DNA from: Gallionellaceae bacterium
GTDB taxonomy: Bacteria; Pseudomonadota; Gammaproteobacteria; Burkholderiales; Gallionellaceae
Assembly: GCA_003445795.1 (NCBI GenBank)
Contig: DMCN01000005.1
Location: 1 to 44,244, forward strand
Length of the DNA stretch: 44,244 nt
Direction: 5' to 3'
Shown piece after piece: positions 15,733 through 23,135 of the stretch (position 1 is its first letter; each line of letters begins with the position of its first letter). The notes below the pieces were generated by a model. That model had not been told where the DNA came from. It searched no databases and saw only the letters and a list, made by a program, of their open reading frames with translations. Both the position numbers and the translations under genes were made by a program.

Positions 15733-16232
15733 AGATCGGCTCCGTTGGTCAGCGTTGCCTGCACCTTGACCATGCCCGGTTCGGATGACGATACCAGCAT
15801 CGCGGACGATACGCGGATGTGCTGGGTCTGTTTCAGCACATGCAGCCATTGCAGCCATTGTGCGAAGGGAATGCTCTCGGCGCTGATGCGCACGCTGTTC
15901 TGTTCGTCCGGTACCACCAGCAGCGGCAGGTTGGCGGCCTGCGCGGACTTCTCCACGGCAGTCCTGAGTGCGTCGCTATCCAGCACGGCGAGTTGCGCCT
16001 GCTGGCGTAGCGTCTGCGCCTGTCCGGCGAGCGACTGCATCTGCGCTGCCTGAGCGCGAAGATGCGGCAGCGTCGTCTGCAGTTTGGGTAGCGCATCGTG
16101 GGCGGGTTGCCACAACACTCCCCAGGCCAGCAGCGGCAGCAGCACCCAGGCTCCGCGCAATATGGTCTTCTGCTCGGTGGCACTCAGCGTGTTCCAGTGT
16201 TCCGCTTTCAACTTCGTGATCAAATTCTTCAT
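15729..16232 (-). CDS. gspM: Type II secretion system protein M
   Basis: The 167-residue inner-membrane protein has a cytoplasmic N-terminus (LSATEQKTILRGAW), one membrane helix near residues 28-42, a coiled-coil rich in Gln and Leu (about 50-85) and a periplasmic ferredoxin-like domain ending VKVQATLTNGADL. GspM binds GspL and helps hold the assembly platform together. It overlaps gspL and gspN by ATGA on either side. Confidence 0.92.
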   Translation of the reverse strand: MKNLITKLKAEHWNTLSATEQKTILRGAWVLLPLLAWGVLWQPAHDALPKLQTTLPHLRAQAAQMQSLAGQAQTLRQQAQLAVLDSDALRTAVEKSAQAANLPLLVVPDEQNSVRISAESIPFAQWLQWLHVLKQTQHIRVSSAMLVSSSEPGMVKVQATLTNGADL

Positions 16233-17437
16233 CTTGCACCTCCGGCCGATACGCGCAGCTGCACGGTCATCGCACCGCCCGCATCCTGCGTGTCTGTCAC
16301 TTGTGCCAGCAGTCCCGTTTCCGCGATGCGACCTTGCAATGTATCGAGCGCGGCCGCATCGGCAAGTGTCATCTCGATATCCAGTTTGCCGTCGTCATAG
16401 CGCAATGTGCGCAAATTGCTTCCGGGAACGCTGCCCAATGCGCCGGAGAACTTCTCCAGCAGCGGCGAGAAATCCGCATCGTCGCTGACGCCCGCCGCAT
16501 GGCGCAGGCGCGCCACGTTGCGCCGCATTTGCAGGGGCGCATCGGTGATGGTGGCTTCCGCGCCGAAAGTCTCCTGGAAAGTCACGGTCATGCTGTCGAG
16601 CAACTGGCGTCTTTCCTGCGCGAGCACGATCCATTCCAGATTGCTGATGACCACTTCCACGCTGAACAGCAGCAGTGCGGCCATCAGGGCCGGACGCAGC
16701 CAGGGCAGGAATTCGCTGAAGCGCGGCGGCGGCGCGAACTTGCCCCACATCAGATTGGGTGCTTCGGCGGGAATCTCGGCCATGCGCCAATCGAAGCGCT
16801 GGCTCTCGAAGACGAGCGGCACGCCTGTCACCCAGTTCGGCGCCCGGATATCGTCGCCCAGCACGAACAGGCGCAACGCGGAGGGGGGCTCATGCTGCAA
16901 GCGAAGTTGCAAACCGACCGGTGTGCGCGCATCGTCGCCACTGTCCAATGCGCCGCCCATGCCGTGAGTCGTCACCAGAAAACCCTGCGCGCCATCCCAT
17001 GCGATGCTCCACTCGCCGGCGCTCGTTGGAAGCAGACAGTACTCGGGCACGATGCTGCGGATGCGCAGTTTGGCTGCGATACTGGCGGCAAGGAAGCGCG
17101 CCAGCCAGTTCTTGTTCAATGTGTAGAGTACCGTGCGTCCGTCCGGCAGTTTCGCGCCGGGGGTGACATGCGCCTCGCTCACGTCGTCGATCAAAACATC
17201 CTCGAGCGCGAAGGGTAGAGCGGTCTCCAGTTTGCTGCGCTTGATCTTAGGTAACATGGCGGTCGTTGCAAGCACGCGCTCGGCGGCGACGATGACAATT
17301 GCTTCGTCATTCGGCGGCATCGCGGCCAATGTGCCGTTGCCGGAATCGCGCACACTTCCTCCATCATCCAACAGCGCCCAGGCGCAGTTGGATGCGGCAT
17401 CCTGCCAGTGTGCGGTGAGATAGATGTGCAGATTCAT
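16229..17437 (-). CDS. gspL: Type II secretion system protein L
   Basis: The 402-residue platform protein links the GspE ATPase to the inner membrane. The cytoplasmic actin-like region spans about residues 1-235 and includes ERVLATTAMLPKIKRSKLETALPF-type features (given here in part). The membrane helix is near residues 242-262 (PALMAALLLFSVEVVISNLE), and the periplasmic ferredoxin-like domain occupies the C-terminal 130 residues. Domain order and length fit GspL. Overlaps with gspK and gspM are both ATGA, so the three platform-associated genes are translationally coupled. Confidence 0.92.
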   Translation of the reverse strand: MNLHIYLTAHWQDAASNCAWALLDDGGSVRDSGNGTLAAMPPNDEAIVIVAAERVLATTAMLPKIKRSKLETALPFALEDVLIDDVSEAHVTPGAKLPDGRTVLYTLNKNWLARFLAASIAAKLRIRSIVPEYCLLPTSAGEWSIAWDGAQGFLVTTHGMGGALDSGDDARTPVGLQLRLQHEPPSALRLFVLGDDIRAPNWVTGVPLVFESQRFDWRMAEIPAEAPNLMWGKFAPPPRFSEFLPWLRPALMAALLLFSVEVVISNLEWIVLAQERRQLLDSMTVTFQETFGAEATITDAPLQMRRNVARLRHAAGVSDDADFSPLLEKFSGALGSVPGSNLRTLRYDDGKLDIEMTLADAAALDTLQGRIAETGLLAQVTDTQDAGGAMTVQLRVSAGGAR

Positions 17438-18351
17438 TGCAGACTCTTTCTAACTTGTGAAGACCATAAGCCATTGCGTTTCAACAGTACATGCGCGGCC
17501 GAATATCCTTCGCCCTGGGTGGCATAGCCGGTCACCATGAAATATTGGCTGCTTACGGTCAGATTCATGATTCCTGTCCGCGGAACATTTGCCGGCAGTT
17601 GTTGCAAAAAATCCGTCGTGCTCCTGAACGGTGTGGTCTTGATCTGTGTCACGATCTGCCGCGCACTCTCCAGCGTCAATCCGGGCAGCACCGCCATCAA
17701 CACTTCCGCCGGGGCGAAGTTCACGTTCAGCGCCGTGTTCGATTCCGGTAATACACTCACAAATGGCTGGAGGCGCTTGATGATGTGGGGATCGAAACCT
17801 TTCACCCAGGTCAGTTCGCCGATGTCGGAGAGCGGACGGTTGGCACAACGGTACGGCTTGGCGAGATTCATATAGTGCTCGTTCTCCGCGCCGTTCGCCG
17901 CCACCTCGCTGTTCGTGTCCATCCAGTCCGTCAGCGTGCTGCCCAGTTCCAGCGGCAGTCCAAGCGCGGCGAGCAGATGCTGTAAACGCGCCAGATCGGG
18001 TGTGCTGACTACTCCATAGCGCACAAGATTGTTCAGATTGAACAGACCCTGCTGATCCACGATTGTGCCCCGCACCTCGCCGCCCTCCACCGGAATGGCC
18101 GGAAGCCTCATTGCCCACATCTCCTTGCCGTGATCAAATTGGTTTACGGACGCATCGTCTGCCAGTACCGCGCGTGCCCAGTCTATCCCGGCTTCGGCGA
18201 TACGCCGCGCCTGCGCACGGTCTCGTCCGTTCTCCACTGCGCGCTGCCAGAAACTCTGCTGCTGTGCCATGAACGCGGCAATGGTCGTCGCCATCGCCAC
18301 GATCAGCAACACCATCACCAAAGCCATGCCGTGTTGTATGCGGGTATTCAT
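17434..18351 (-). CDS. gspK: Type II secretion minor pseudopilin K
   Basis: The 305-residue protein is the large tip pseudopilin. The leader is MNTRIQHG, then the mature helix MALVMVLLIVAMATTIAAF. Position +5 is not Glu, as is usual for GspK, whereas the other pseudopilins here keep Glu5. The large globular domain contains DQQGLFNLNNLV, LTDWMDTNSEV and GANELKW-like family features (here WVKGFDPHII) and ends after a Tyr/Gly-rich strand. Together with GspI and GspJ it forms the complex that starts the pseudopilus. The start at 18351 overlaps the gspJ stop; a longer frame from 18450 is antisupported by that overlap. Confidence 0.92.
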   Translation of the reverse strand: MNTRIQHGMALVMVLLIVAMATTIAAFMAQQQSFWQRAVENGRDRAQARRIAEAGIDWARAVLADDASVNQFDHGKEMWAMRLPAIPVEGGEVRGTIVDQQGLFNLNNLVRYGVVSTPDLARLQHLLAALGLPLELGSTLTDWMDTNSEVAANGAENEHYMNLAKPYRCANRPLSDIGELTWVKGFDPHIIKRLQPFVSVLPESNTALNVNFAPAEVLMAVLPGLTLESARQIVTQIKTTPFRSTTDFLQQLPANVPRTGIMNLTVSSQYFMVTGYATQGEGYSAAHVLLKRNGLWSSQVRKSLQ

Positions 18352-18953
18352 CGCAGTGAAAAGAACCGTGTCAGCCTTTCGCCGCTCTTCAACACCAGTT
18401 CCACCTCCATACCCCGGGGCAGAAAGGTATCTGGAACCAAAGGTGGCCACTGTTTTTCCCAGGTTGAACGACTGCTGAGGTGGCGCACATTGAATTCGCT
18501 CACACCTTCCAGCACAGTATCCACTGCCGGTACATTGTGCGGAGCGTTATCCAGTGCAGCCCAGCGCAACAGCTCCAACTTGTTCTGACGCAGCCGATAG
18601 CCGATGCGTTGCGGTGGCAACGGAGCGCCATCGGCATCGAAACCGCTGTTGCGTGTGAATGCCAATTGCACATCTTCCAGACTGCCCGTGGCAGATACTG
18701 TACCCGCCCAAGCTGGCGCTTCCGCCCCGTTCGCCGTGCGCACCGGACGCTGCAGCGCCTGTGCCGTCTCGCCATCCAGCCGTGCAAAGAAACGTTCCAG
18801 TGCCTGCCACTTGCGTGTCTCCTGATCGATATGCGCGCGCGTCTGTGTCACCGCGTTCAGACCGCGATAGGCGGTGACGGCCAGTAATGCGAACACGAAC
18901 AGCGCGACGAGCAGTTCGATGAGAGTGAAGCCATGGAGAGAGGATTTTTTCAT
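18348..18953 (-). CDS. gspJ: Type II secretion minor pseudopilin J
   Basis: The 201-residue pseudopilin has leader MKKSSLHG and N-methylation-type helix FTLIELLVALFVFALLAV with Glu5 in place. The globular domain includes NAVTQTRAHIDQETRKWQAL and ends LTRFFSLR. It forms the tip complex with GspI and GspK. The ATG at 18953 overlaps the gspI stop by ATGA; the longer upstream frame has no support. Confidence 0.93.
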   Translation of the reverse strand: MKKSSLHGFTLIELLVALFVFALLAVTAYRGLNAVTQTRAHIDQETRKWQALERFFARLDGETAQALQRPVRTANGAEAPAWAGTVSATGSLEDVQLAFTRNSGFDADGAPLPPQRIGYRLRQNKLELLRWAALDNAPHNVPAVDTVLEGVSEFNVRHLSSRSTWEKQWPPLVPDTFLPRGMEVELVLKSGERLTRFFSLR

Positions 18954-19459
18954 CGCGGGTATTGCACCAGGTATCCGGTCAGTTCGCGCAGCGTGTGATT
19001 CGCGTCTGCCGGTGCATGCACTCGCACAATGATGCGGCGCAGGGTGGGGTTGGGGGTGGTGATAACCTCTTCCTCCCACGTGTAGGTCTGCCCCGCCTGG
19101 GCCTCTTCGCCACTCTGGATGCCGGGTGCGGGCCAATCACCGCGGGCCTGATGCTGTGCCATCCGGTTCTGTGCCACCCAGTCGCCGATGATGCGGGTAC
19201 GCATTGCATCGACATGGTGGATGCTGGAGTTCGCTGTATGCGATACGGCGGTCATGGCGACCGCGAGGATGAAGAGGGCGACGAGGACTTCGAGGAGGGT
19301 GAATCCCTCGCAGTGGGCATACTGCCGGACACCACGCTGTTGTGCGGCACTCCTTCGACTACGCCCGGGACTGAAGACAAGGTCGAGCCATGAATGACTT
19401 TTGTCGGAGTGCATCCACTTCGAGTGGCTCGGGGCGAACGGATTTCTGATCACGTTCAT
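18950..19459 (-). CDS. gspI: Type II secretion minor pseudopilin I with repeat-derived 52-residue leader
   Basis: The mature part (117 residues) is a normal GspI: cleavage site CEG/FTLLEVLVALFILAVAMTAVS, Glu5 present, then NRMAQHQARGDWP and a short globular domain. The leader before the cleavage site is 52 residues if the start is the ATG at 19459, which overlaps the gspH stop as ATGA like almost every other junction in this operon. Leaders in this family usually have 5-10 residues. No ATG, GTG or TTG in this frame lies closer than the ATG 37 codons before the cleavage site. The extra leader is encoded largely by a repeat-like segment (19351-19441). The frame is intact, so the gene could still work if the peptidase and membrane insertion tolerate the extension. 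Confidence 0.85.
   Translation of the reverse strand: MNVIRNPFAPSHSKWMHSDKSHSWLDLVFSPGRSRRSAAQQRGVRQYAHCEGFTLLEVLVALFILAVAMTAVSHTANSSIHHVDAMRTRIIGDWVAQNRMAQHQARGDWPAPGIQSGEEAQAGQTYTWEEEVITTPNPTLRRIIVRVHAPADANHTLRELTGYLVQYPR
19351..19441. repeat. Dispersed-repeat-like segment inside the gspI leader
   Basis: On the plus strand TCCTTCGACTACGCCCGGG opens the segment at 19351. GTGGCTCGGGGCGAACGG closes it at 19441, with the small hairpin CCACT/AGTGG at 19415-19427. Both ends resemble arms of the TTCGACTACGC / GGCTCAGGGCGAACGG type of dispersed repeat that I recall from other proteobacterial genomes. The segment reads through in frame within gspI. Its exact borders are uncertain. Confidence 0.55.
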
Positions 19460-19929
19460 GGTGTGTCTCCAGATATGGATTCCACCTTTCCAAGCCCGTT
19501 GCCAAGGATGCTGGAAGTCAGTTCGCTGCTGCGCAGGCTCACACGGAAACTTTTTGTCGACAGCTCCGGGCTGAGGACTACCAGGGCGCCCGGTTCGATA
19601 CGGCGACCGTTGGAACTGACCTCGCCGATGCGCACCGATTCCGGCATCGTGCGCGGGTGCAGCAGGTTGTCGCGTTCGATGCGTACCCATTCACCTTCCC
19701 TGGTACGTAGCCAGAAGCGATAGCTGTTGCCGGTGCCGGACCACGCGAGTGCTTGGCCGCCGGCTTGAGAACTCATGCCGCCGTTCTCCATCAGGAAGGC
19801 AAGCCGTTGTGATTCTTCGCGCAACACGCTCTGTGCGCTGGGCATCAGTTTCAGGGTCACCATGCTGAGCATGATGCTGGCGACGACCAGTACGACCAGC
19901 ATCTCCAGTAGTGTGAAGCCGCGCATCAT
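19456..19929 (-). CDS. gspH: Type II secretion minor pseudopilin H
   Basis: The 157-residue pseudopilin has the very short leader MMRG and helix FTLLEMLVVLVVASIMLSM with Glu5. The globular part has EESQRLAFLMENG and a Trp/Arg-rich strand set (SYRFWLRTREGEWVRIE). It is thought to bridge the GspI-J-K tip to the GspG shaft. Two consecutive ATG codons (19929 and 19926) are possible; GGGGA lies 3 or 6 bases ahead, so the second may be the one used. It lies 11 bp after the gspG stop. Confidence 0.9.
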   Translation of the reverse strand: MMRGFTLLEMLVVLVVASIMLSMVTLKLMPSAQSVLREESQRLAFLMENGGMSSQAGGQALAWSGTGNSYRFWLRTREGEWVRIERDNLLHPRTMPESVRIGEVSSNGRRIEPGALVVLSPELSTKSFRVSLRSSELTSSILGNGLGKVESISGDTP

Positions 19930-19940
19930 ATTTCCCCGGT

Positions 19941-20369
19941 TCAGTCCTGCCACGAGCCGATGTCGGCGTCGTTGCCTTCTCCGCCAGCCGCGCGATCCGT
20001 CCCGAAGCTGAACACGTCCACCGCTCCATGCAGGCCTGGTTGCAGGTATTGATAGGGCGTGCCCCAAGGGTCTTTCGGCACGCGGTCGAGGTAGCCCTCG
20101 CTCTTCCAGTTGGCGGGGATGGGCGGCATGGTGGTTTTCTTTACCAATGCCGCCAGTCCCTGCTCGGTGGTTGGATAACGGTGATTGTCCAGCCTGTAGA
20201 GGTTGAGTGCCTGAGAAATGGTGGCGATGTCCTGCTTGGCGGCGGTGATACGGGCCTCGTCCGGACGACTCATCACCTTGGGTACGACCAGCGCGGCCAG
20301 CACGCCGATGATGAGGATGACGACCATCACTTCGATGAGCGTGAAGCCTGGATTGTTATTCGTTTTCAT
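19941..20369 (-). CDS. gspG: Type II secretion major pseudopilin G
   Basis: This 142-residue protein is the subunit of the pseudopilus shaft. The leader is MKTNNNPG and the helix FTLIEVMVVILIIGVLAALV, followed by VPKVMSRPDEA, a near-invariant GspG stretch. The C-terminal part has YRLDNHRYPTTEQGL, DPWGTPYQY and FSFGTDRAAGGEGNDADIG, which supplies the conserved calcium-binding acidic residues. AAGGA lies about 9 bases ahead of the ATG. It is separated from gspF by 41 bp, the largest gap in the operon, perhaps reflecting its higher expression. Confidence 0.96.
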   Translation of the reverse strand: MKTNNNPGFTLIEVMVVILIIGVLAALVVPKVMSRPDEARITAAKQDIATISQALNLYRLDNHRYPTTEQGLAALVKKTTMPPIPANWKSEGYLDRVPKDPWGTPYQYLQPGLHGAVDVFSFGTDRAAGGEGNDADIGSWQD

Positions 20370-20410
20370 GGCAATTTTCCTTGGCAATAAGATATCGGCG
20401 GAATCATTCC

Positions 20411-21634
20411 TCACTTCACCATCTGGTTCATCTGGATGATCGGCAGCAGGATCGCCAGCACGATCATCAGCACCACCGCGCCCATGAACAGGATCAGCGC
20501 CGGCTCCAGAATCGAGGTGAGTGCGGTGGTGAAACCGGAGACTTCCTGAGTCTGCTGTTTGGCGACGCGGTCCAGCATGATGTCGAGACGGCCGCTTTGC
20601 TCGCCGCTGGCGATGAGGTGGACGAGCACGGGCGGAAACAGGCCAGAGACGGCCAGCGCGCGGCTCAGCGTCACGCCCTCGCGCACCCTGCTGGCTGCGT
20701 CTTCCAGCGCGCGACGCATCGGCAGGTTGTTGATCACGCCGCAGGCGGCGGTGAGTGCGGTGAGCAGGCCGACGCCGCTGCCCACCAGGATCGACAGAGT
20801 GCTGGCCATGCGCGCGGTGTTGCTGCCTCGTATCAGTTTGCCGACGACGGGCAGGCGCAACAGTTTGAGATGCAGTTGGAAAAGCAATACTTCCTTGTGC
20901 AGTGCGCGCTGAGCAGCGATGCCGCCGATCACCAGGATCGCGATCAGATAGAACCATGTGGCGGAGAGAAAATCGCTGAGCGCGATCAGTGCCTTGGTGA
21001 GGAAGGGCAGTTCCTGCCGCGTTTGCTGGAACACTTCCACCACCGGTGGCACAACGAACAGCAGCAGGCCGCCGACAACGAGGACGGCAACGGTGATGAC
21101 GATGGCGGGGTACACCATCGCCAGAGCGATCTTCTGTTGCAGGTCTTGCTGACCTTCGGAATAGGTCGCCAACTTGTCCATCACCGTGGCGAGTTCACCG
21201 GAGGCTTCGCCCGCGTTGATCAGTGCGCGGTGTATCTCGGGGAAGGTGTCGCGATGCTTGTCCATTGCGCGCGCCAGCGTGCTGCCCGCCAATACTTCCG
21301 ATCTCAATGCGGCGATGACCTGACGCATGGCCGCGTTGTCGCCCTGTTCGATCAGTACGGCCAGCGCCTGCTCCAGCGGCAAGCCGGCTTCGAGCAGGGT
21401 GGCGAGCTGGCGCAGCATGAGGCTGACTTCGGAGCGCGGGATGCGTTTGTGGAACGGCAGTTTTAGACTGCGCGCGCCATTTTGAGAGAGTGGATCGGAC
21501 TGCGCATCCAGCTCGACCACGAACAGGCCACCCTCGCGCAAAGTGGTGCGGGCGAGTCGCGCCGAGTCGGCTTCGATCACCCCGTCGCGGGCTTTGCCTG
21601 CTGTGTCGAGTGCGTTGTAGTGGAAAGTGGCCAT
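20411..21634 (-). CDS. gspF: Type II secretion inner-membrane platform protein F
   Basis: The 407-residue polytopic protein has two copies of the T2SSF domain. It begins MATFHYNALDTAGK, typical of the family. Domain 1 contains LMLRQLATLLEAGLPLEQAL, and domain 2 contains MASTLSILVGSGVGLLTAL. The membrane helices lie near 165-195, 215-240 and 375-400. GspF contacts GspE and GspL and is proposed to turn or lift the pseudopilus. It follows gspE by 10 bp. Confidence 0.95.
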   Translation of the reverse strand: MATFHYNALDTAGKARDGVIEADSARLARTTLREGGLFVVELDAQSDPLSQNGARSLKLPFHKRIPRSEVSLMLRQLATLLEAGLPLEQALAVLIEQGDNAAMRQVIAALRSEVLAGSTLARAMDKHRDTFPEIHRALINAGEASGELATVMDKLATYSEGQQDLQQKIALAMVYPAIVITVAVLVVGGLLLFVVPPVVEVFQQTRQELPFLTKALIALSDFLSATWFYLIAILVIGGIAAQRALHKEVLLFQLHLKLLRLPVVGKLIRGSNTARMASTLSILVGSGVGLLTALTAACGVINNLPMRRALEDAASRVREGVTLSRALAVSGLFPPVLVHLIASGEQSGRLDIMLDRVAKQQTQEVSGFTTALTSILEPALILFMGAVVLMIVLAILLPIIQMNQMVK

Positions 21635-21644
21635 CCCGGAATCC

Positions 21645-23135
21645 TCAGTCGCGCGTCACGCGGATGACTTCCTCGAGCGAGGTGGTGCCGTTCACCACCC
21701 AGCGTAACCCGTCATCGCGCAGATTGAGCATGCCGCTTTGCATTGCGTAGTCGCGCAGATGCTGTTCACTATCGCGCGAGTGGATCATGCTGCGGAACTT
21801 GTCATCCACTTCCAGCATCTCGTAGATGCCGGTGCGGCCGCGATAGCCGGTTTGGTTGCATTTGGCACAGCCGATGGGCCGGTAGATCACGTCCGGTTTT
21901 CCGTAGCGGGCGAGCAGGGCGAACTCGGCTTCATCCGGCTTGTAGGCCTCGCGGCATTCCGTGCAGAGACAACGTACCAGACGCTGTGCCAGTACGCCGA
22001 CGATGCTGGACGAAAGCAGGAAAGGCTCGACGCCCATGTCGGTGAGGCGGGTGACGGCGCTCACGGTGTCGTTGGTGTGCAGCGTGGCGAGCACCAGGTG
22101 ACCGGTGAGGCTGGACTGCACGGCGATCTGCGCGGTCTCAAGATCGCGGATCTCGCCGATCATGATCACATCCGGGTCCTGGCGCAGGATGGCGCGCAGT
22201 GCGCGGGCAAAATTCATTTCGATGCGCGGGTTCACCTGGGTCTGGCTGATGCCGTCGAGGTCGTATTCCACCGGATCCTCCACCGTCATCACATTGGTGA
22301 CGGTCGCGTCGATGCACGCCAGTGCCGCATATAAAGTAGTTGTCTTGCCGGAACCGGTGGGGCCGGTGATCAGCACGATGCCGTGCGGCTGTGCGGTGAG
22401 CCGCATCATGGCAGCCAGCGCAGGCACACTCATGCCGAGCTTGGCGAGATCGAGGCGACCCGCTTCCTTGTTGAGCAAGCGCAACACCACACGTTCGCCG
22501 TGTCCGGTGGGCAAGGTCGAGACGCGCACGTCGACGGGTCGGCCCGCCAGATGCAAGGCGATGCGGCCGTCCTGCGGGAGGCGCTTCTCCGCGATGTCGA
22601 GGTCGGCCATGACCTTGATGCGTGACACCATGGCGGAATGCAATGCGCGGTGCGGTTCGGCGATGTCTTTCAAACTGCCGTCAAGGCGGAAACGCACCAC
22701 CGAGCGGGTCTCGAACGGCTCGATGTGGATGTCGGAGGCGTTGTCCCGAACGGCCTGTGCCAGCAGCGCGTTGATCATGCGGATGACCGGCGCATCGTTC
22801 ACCGATTCCAGCAGATCGGCGGATTTTGGCAGTTCCTGCAACAGCATGGACAAGTCCATGTCCTGCTCGGCATCGTCGAGCAGGGTGGCGGTGGTGTCTT
22901 CGGCCTGCGCGTACGCATTGCTGAGGATGCGCTCGAAATCTGCGGCATCCACCAGGGTTGCGTCGACAGGCAGCGCCAGTTGGCGCATCACCTCGGCGAT
23001 GGCTTCCGGTTTGGCATCGCTGCGCACGGCCAGCGCGGCACGATTCTCGCACTCGGTCAGCACCACCCCGTGCGCCCTGGCGAAGGTGTAGGGCAGGCGG
23101 CGTGCGGCTCGACGGTTGATCGTTGTTTGGATCAT
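21645..23135 (-). CDS. gspE: Type II secretion ATPase E
   Basis: The 496-residue hexameric ATPase drives pseudopilus assembly from the cytoplasm. Walker A is GPTGSGKT (258-265), the Asp box TVEDPVEYDLDG, and Walker B DPDVIMIGEIRD. The His box is TGHLVLATLHTNDT. A zinc-binding tetracysteine element is present, with C391/C394 and C423/C426. The N-terminal domain is relatively short. All catalytic motifs are intact. It overlaps the gspD stop by ATGA. Confidence 0.96.
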   Translation of the reverse strand: MIQTTINRRAARRLPYTFARAHGVVLTECENRAALAVRSDAKPEAIAEVMRQLALPVDATLVDAADFERILSNAYAQAEDTTATLLDDAEQDMDLSMLLQELPKSADLLESVNDAPVIRMINALLAQAVRDNASDIHIEPFETRSVVRFRLDGSLKDIAEPHRALHSAMVSRIKVMADLDIAEKRLPQDGRIALHLAGRPVDVRVSTLPTGHGERVVLRLLNKEAGRLDLAKLGMSVPALAAMMRLTAQPHGIVLITGPTGSGKTTTLYAALACIDATVTNVMTVEDPVEYDLDGISQTQVNPRIEMNFARALRAILRQDPDVIMIGEIRDLETAQIAVQSSLTGHLVLATLHTNDTVSAVTRLTDMGVEPFLLSSSIVGVLAQRLVRCLCTECREAYKPDEAEFALLARYGKPDVIYRPIGCAKCNQTGYRGRTGIYEMLEVDDKFRSMIHSRDSEQHLRDYAMQSGMLNLRDDGLRWVVNGTTSLEEVIRVTRD

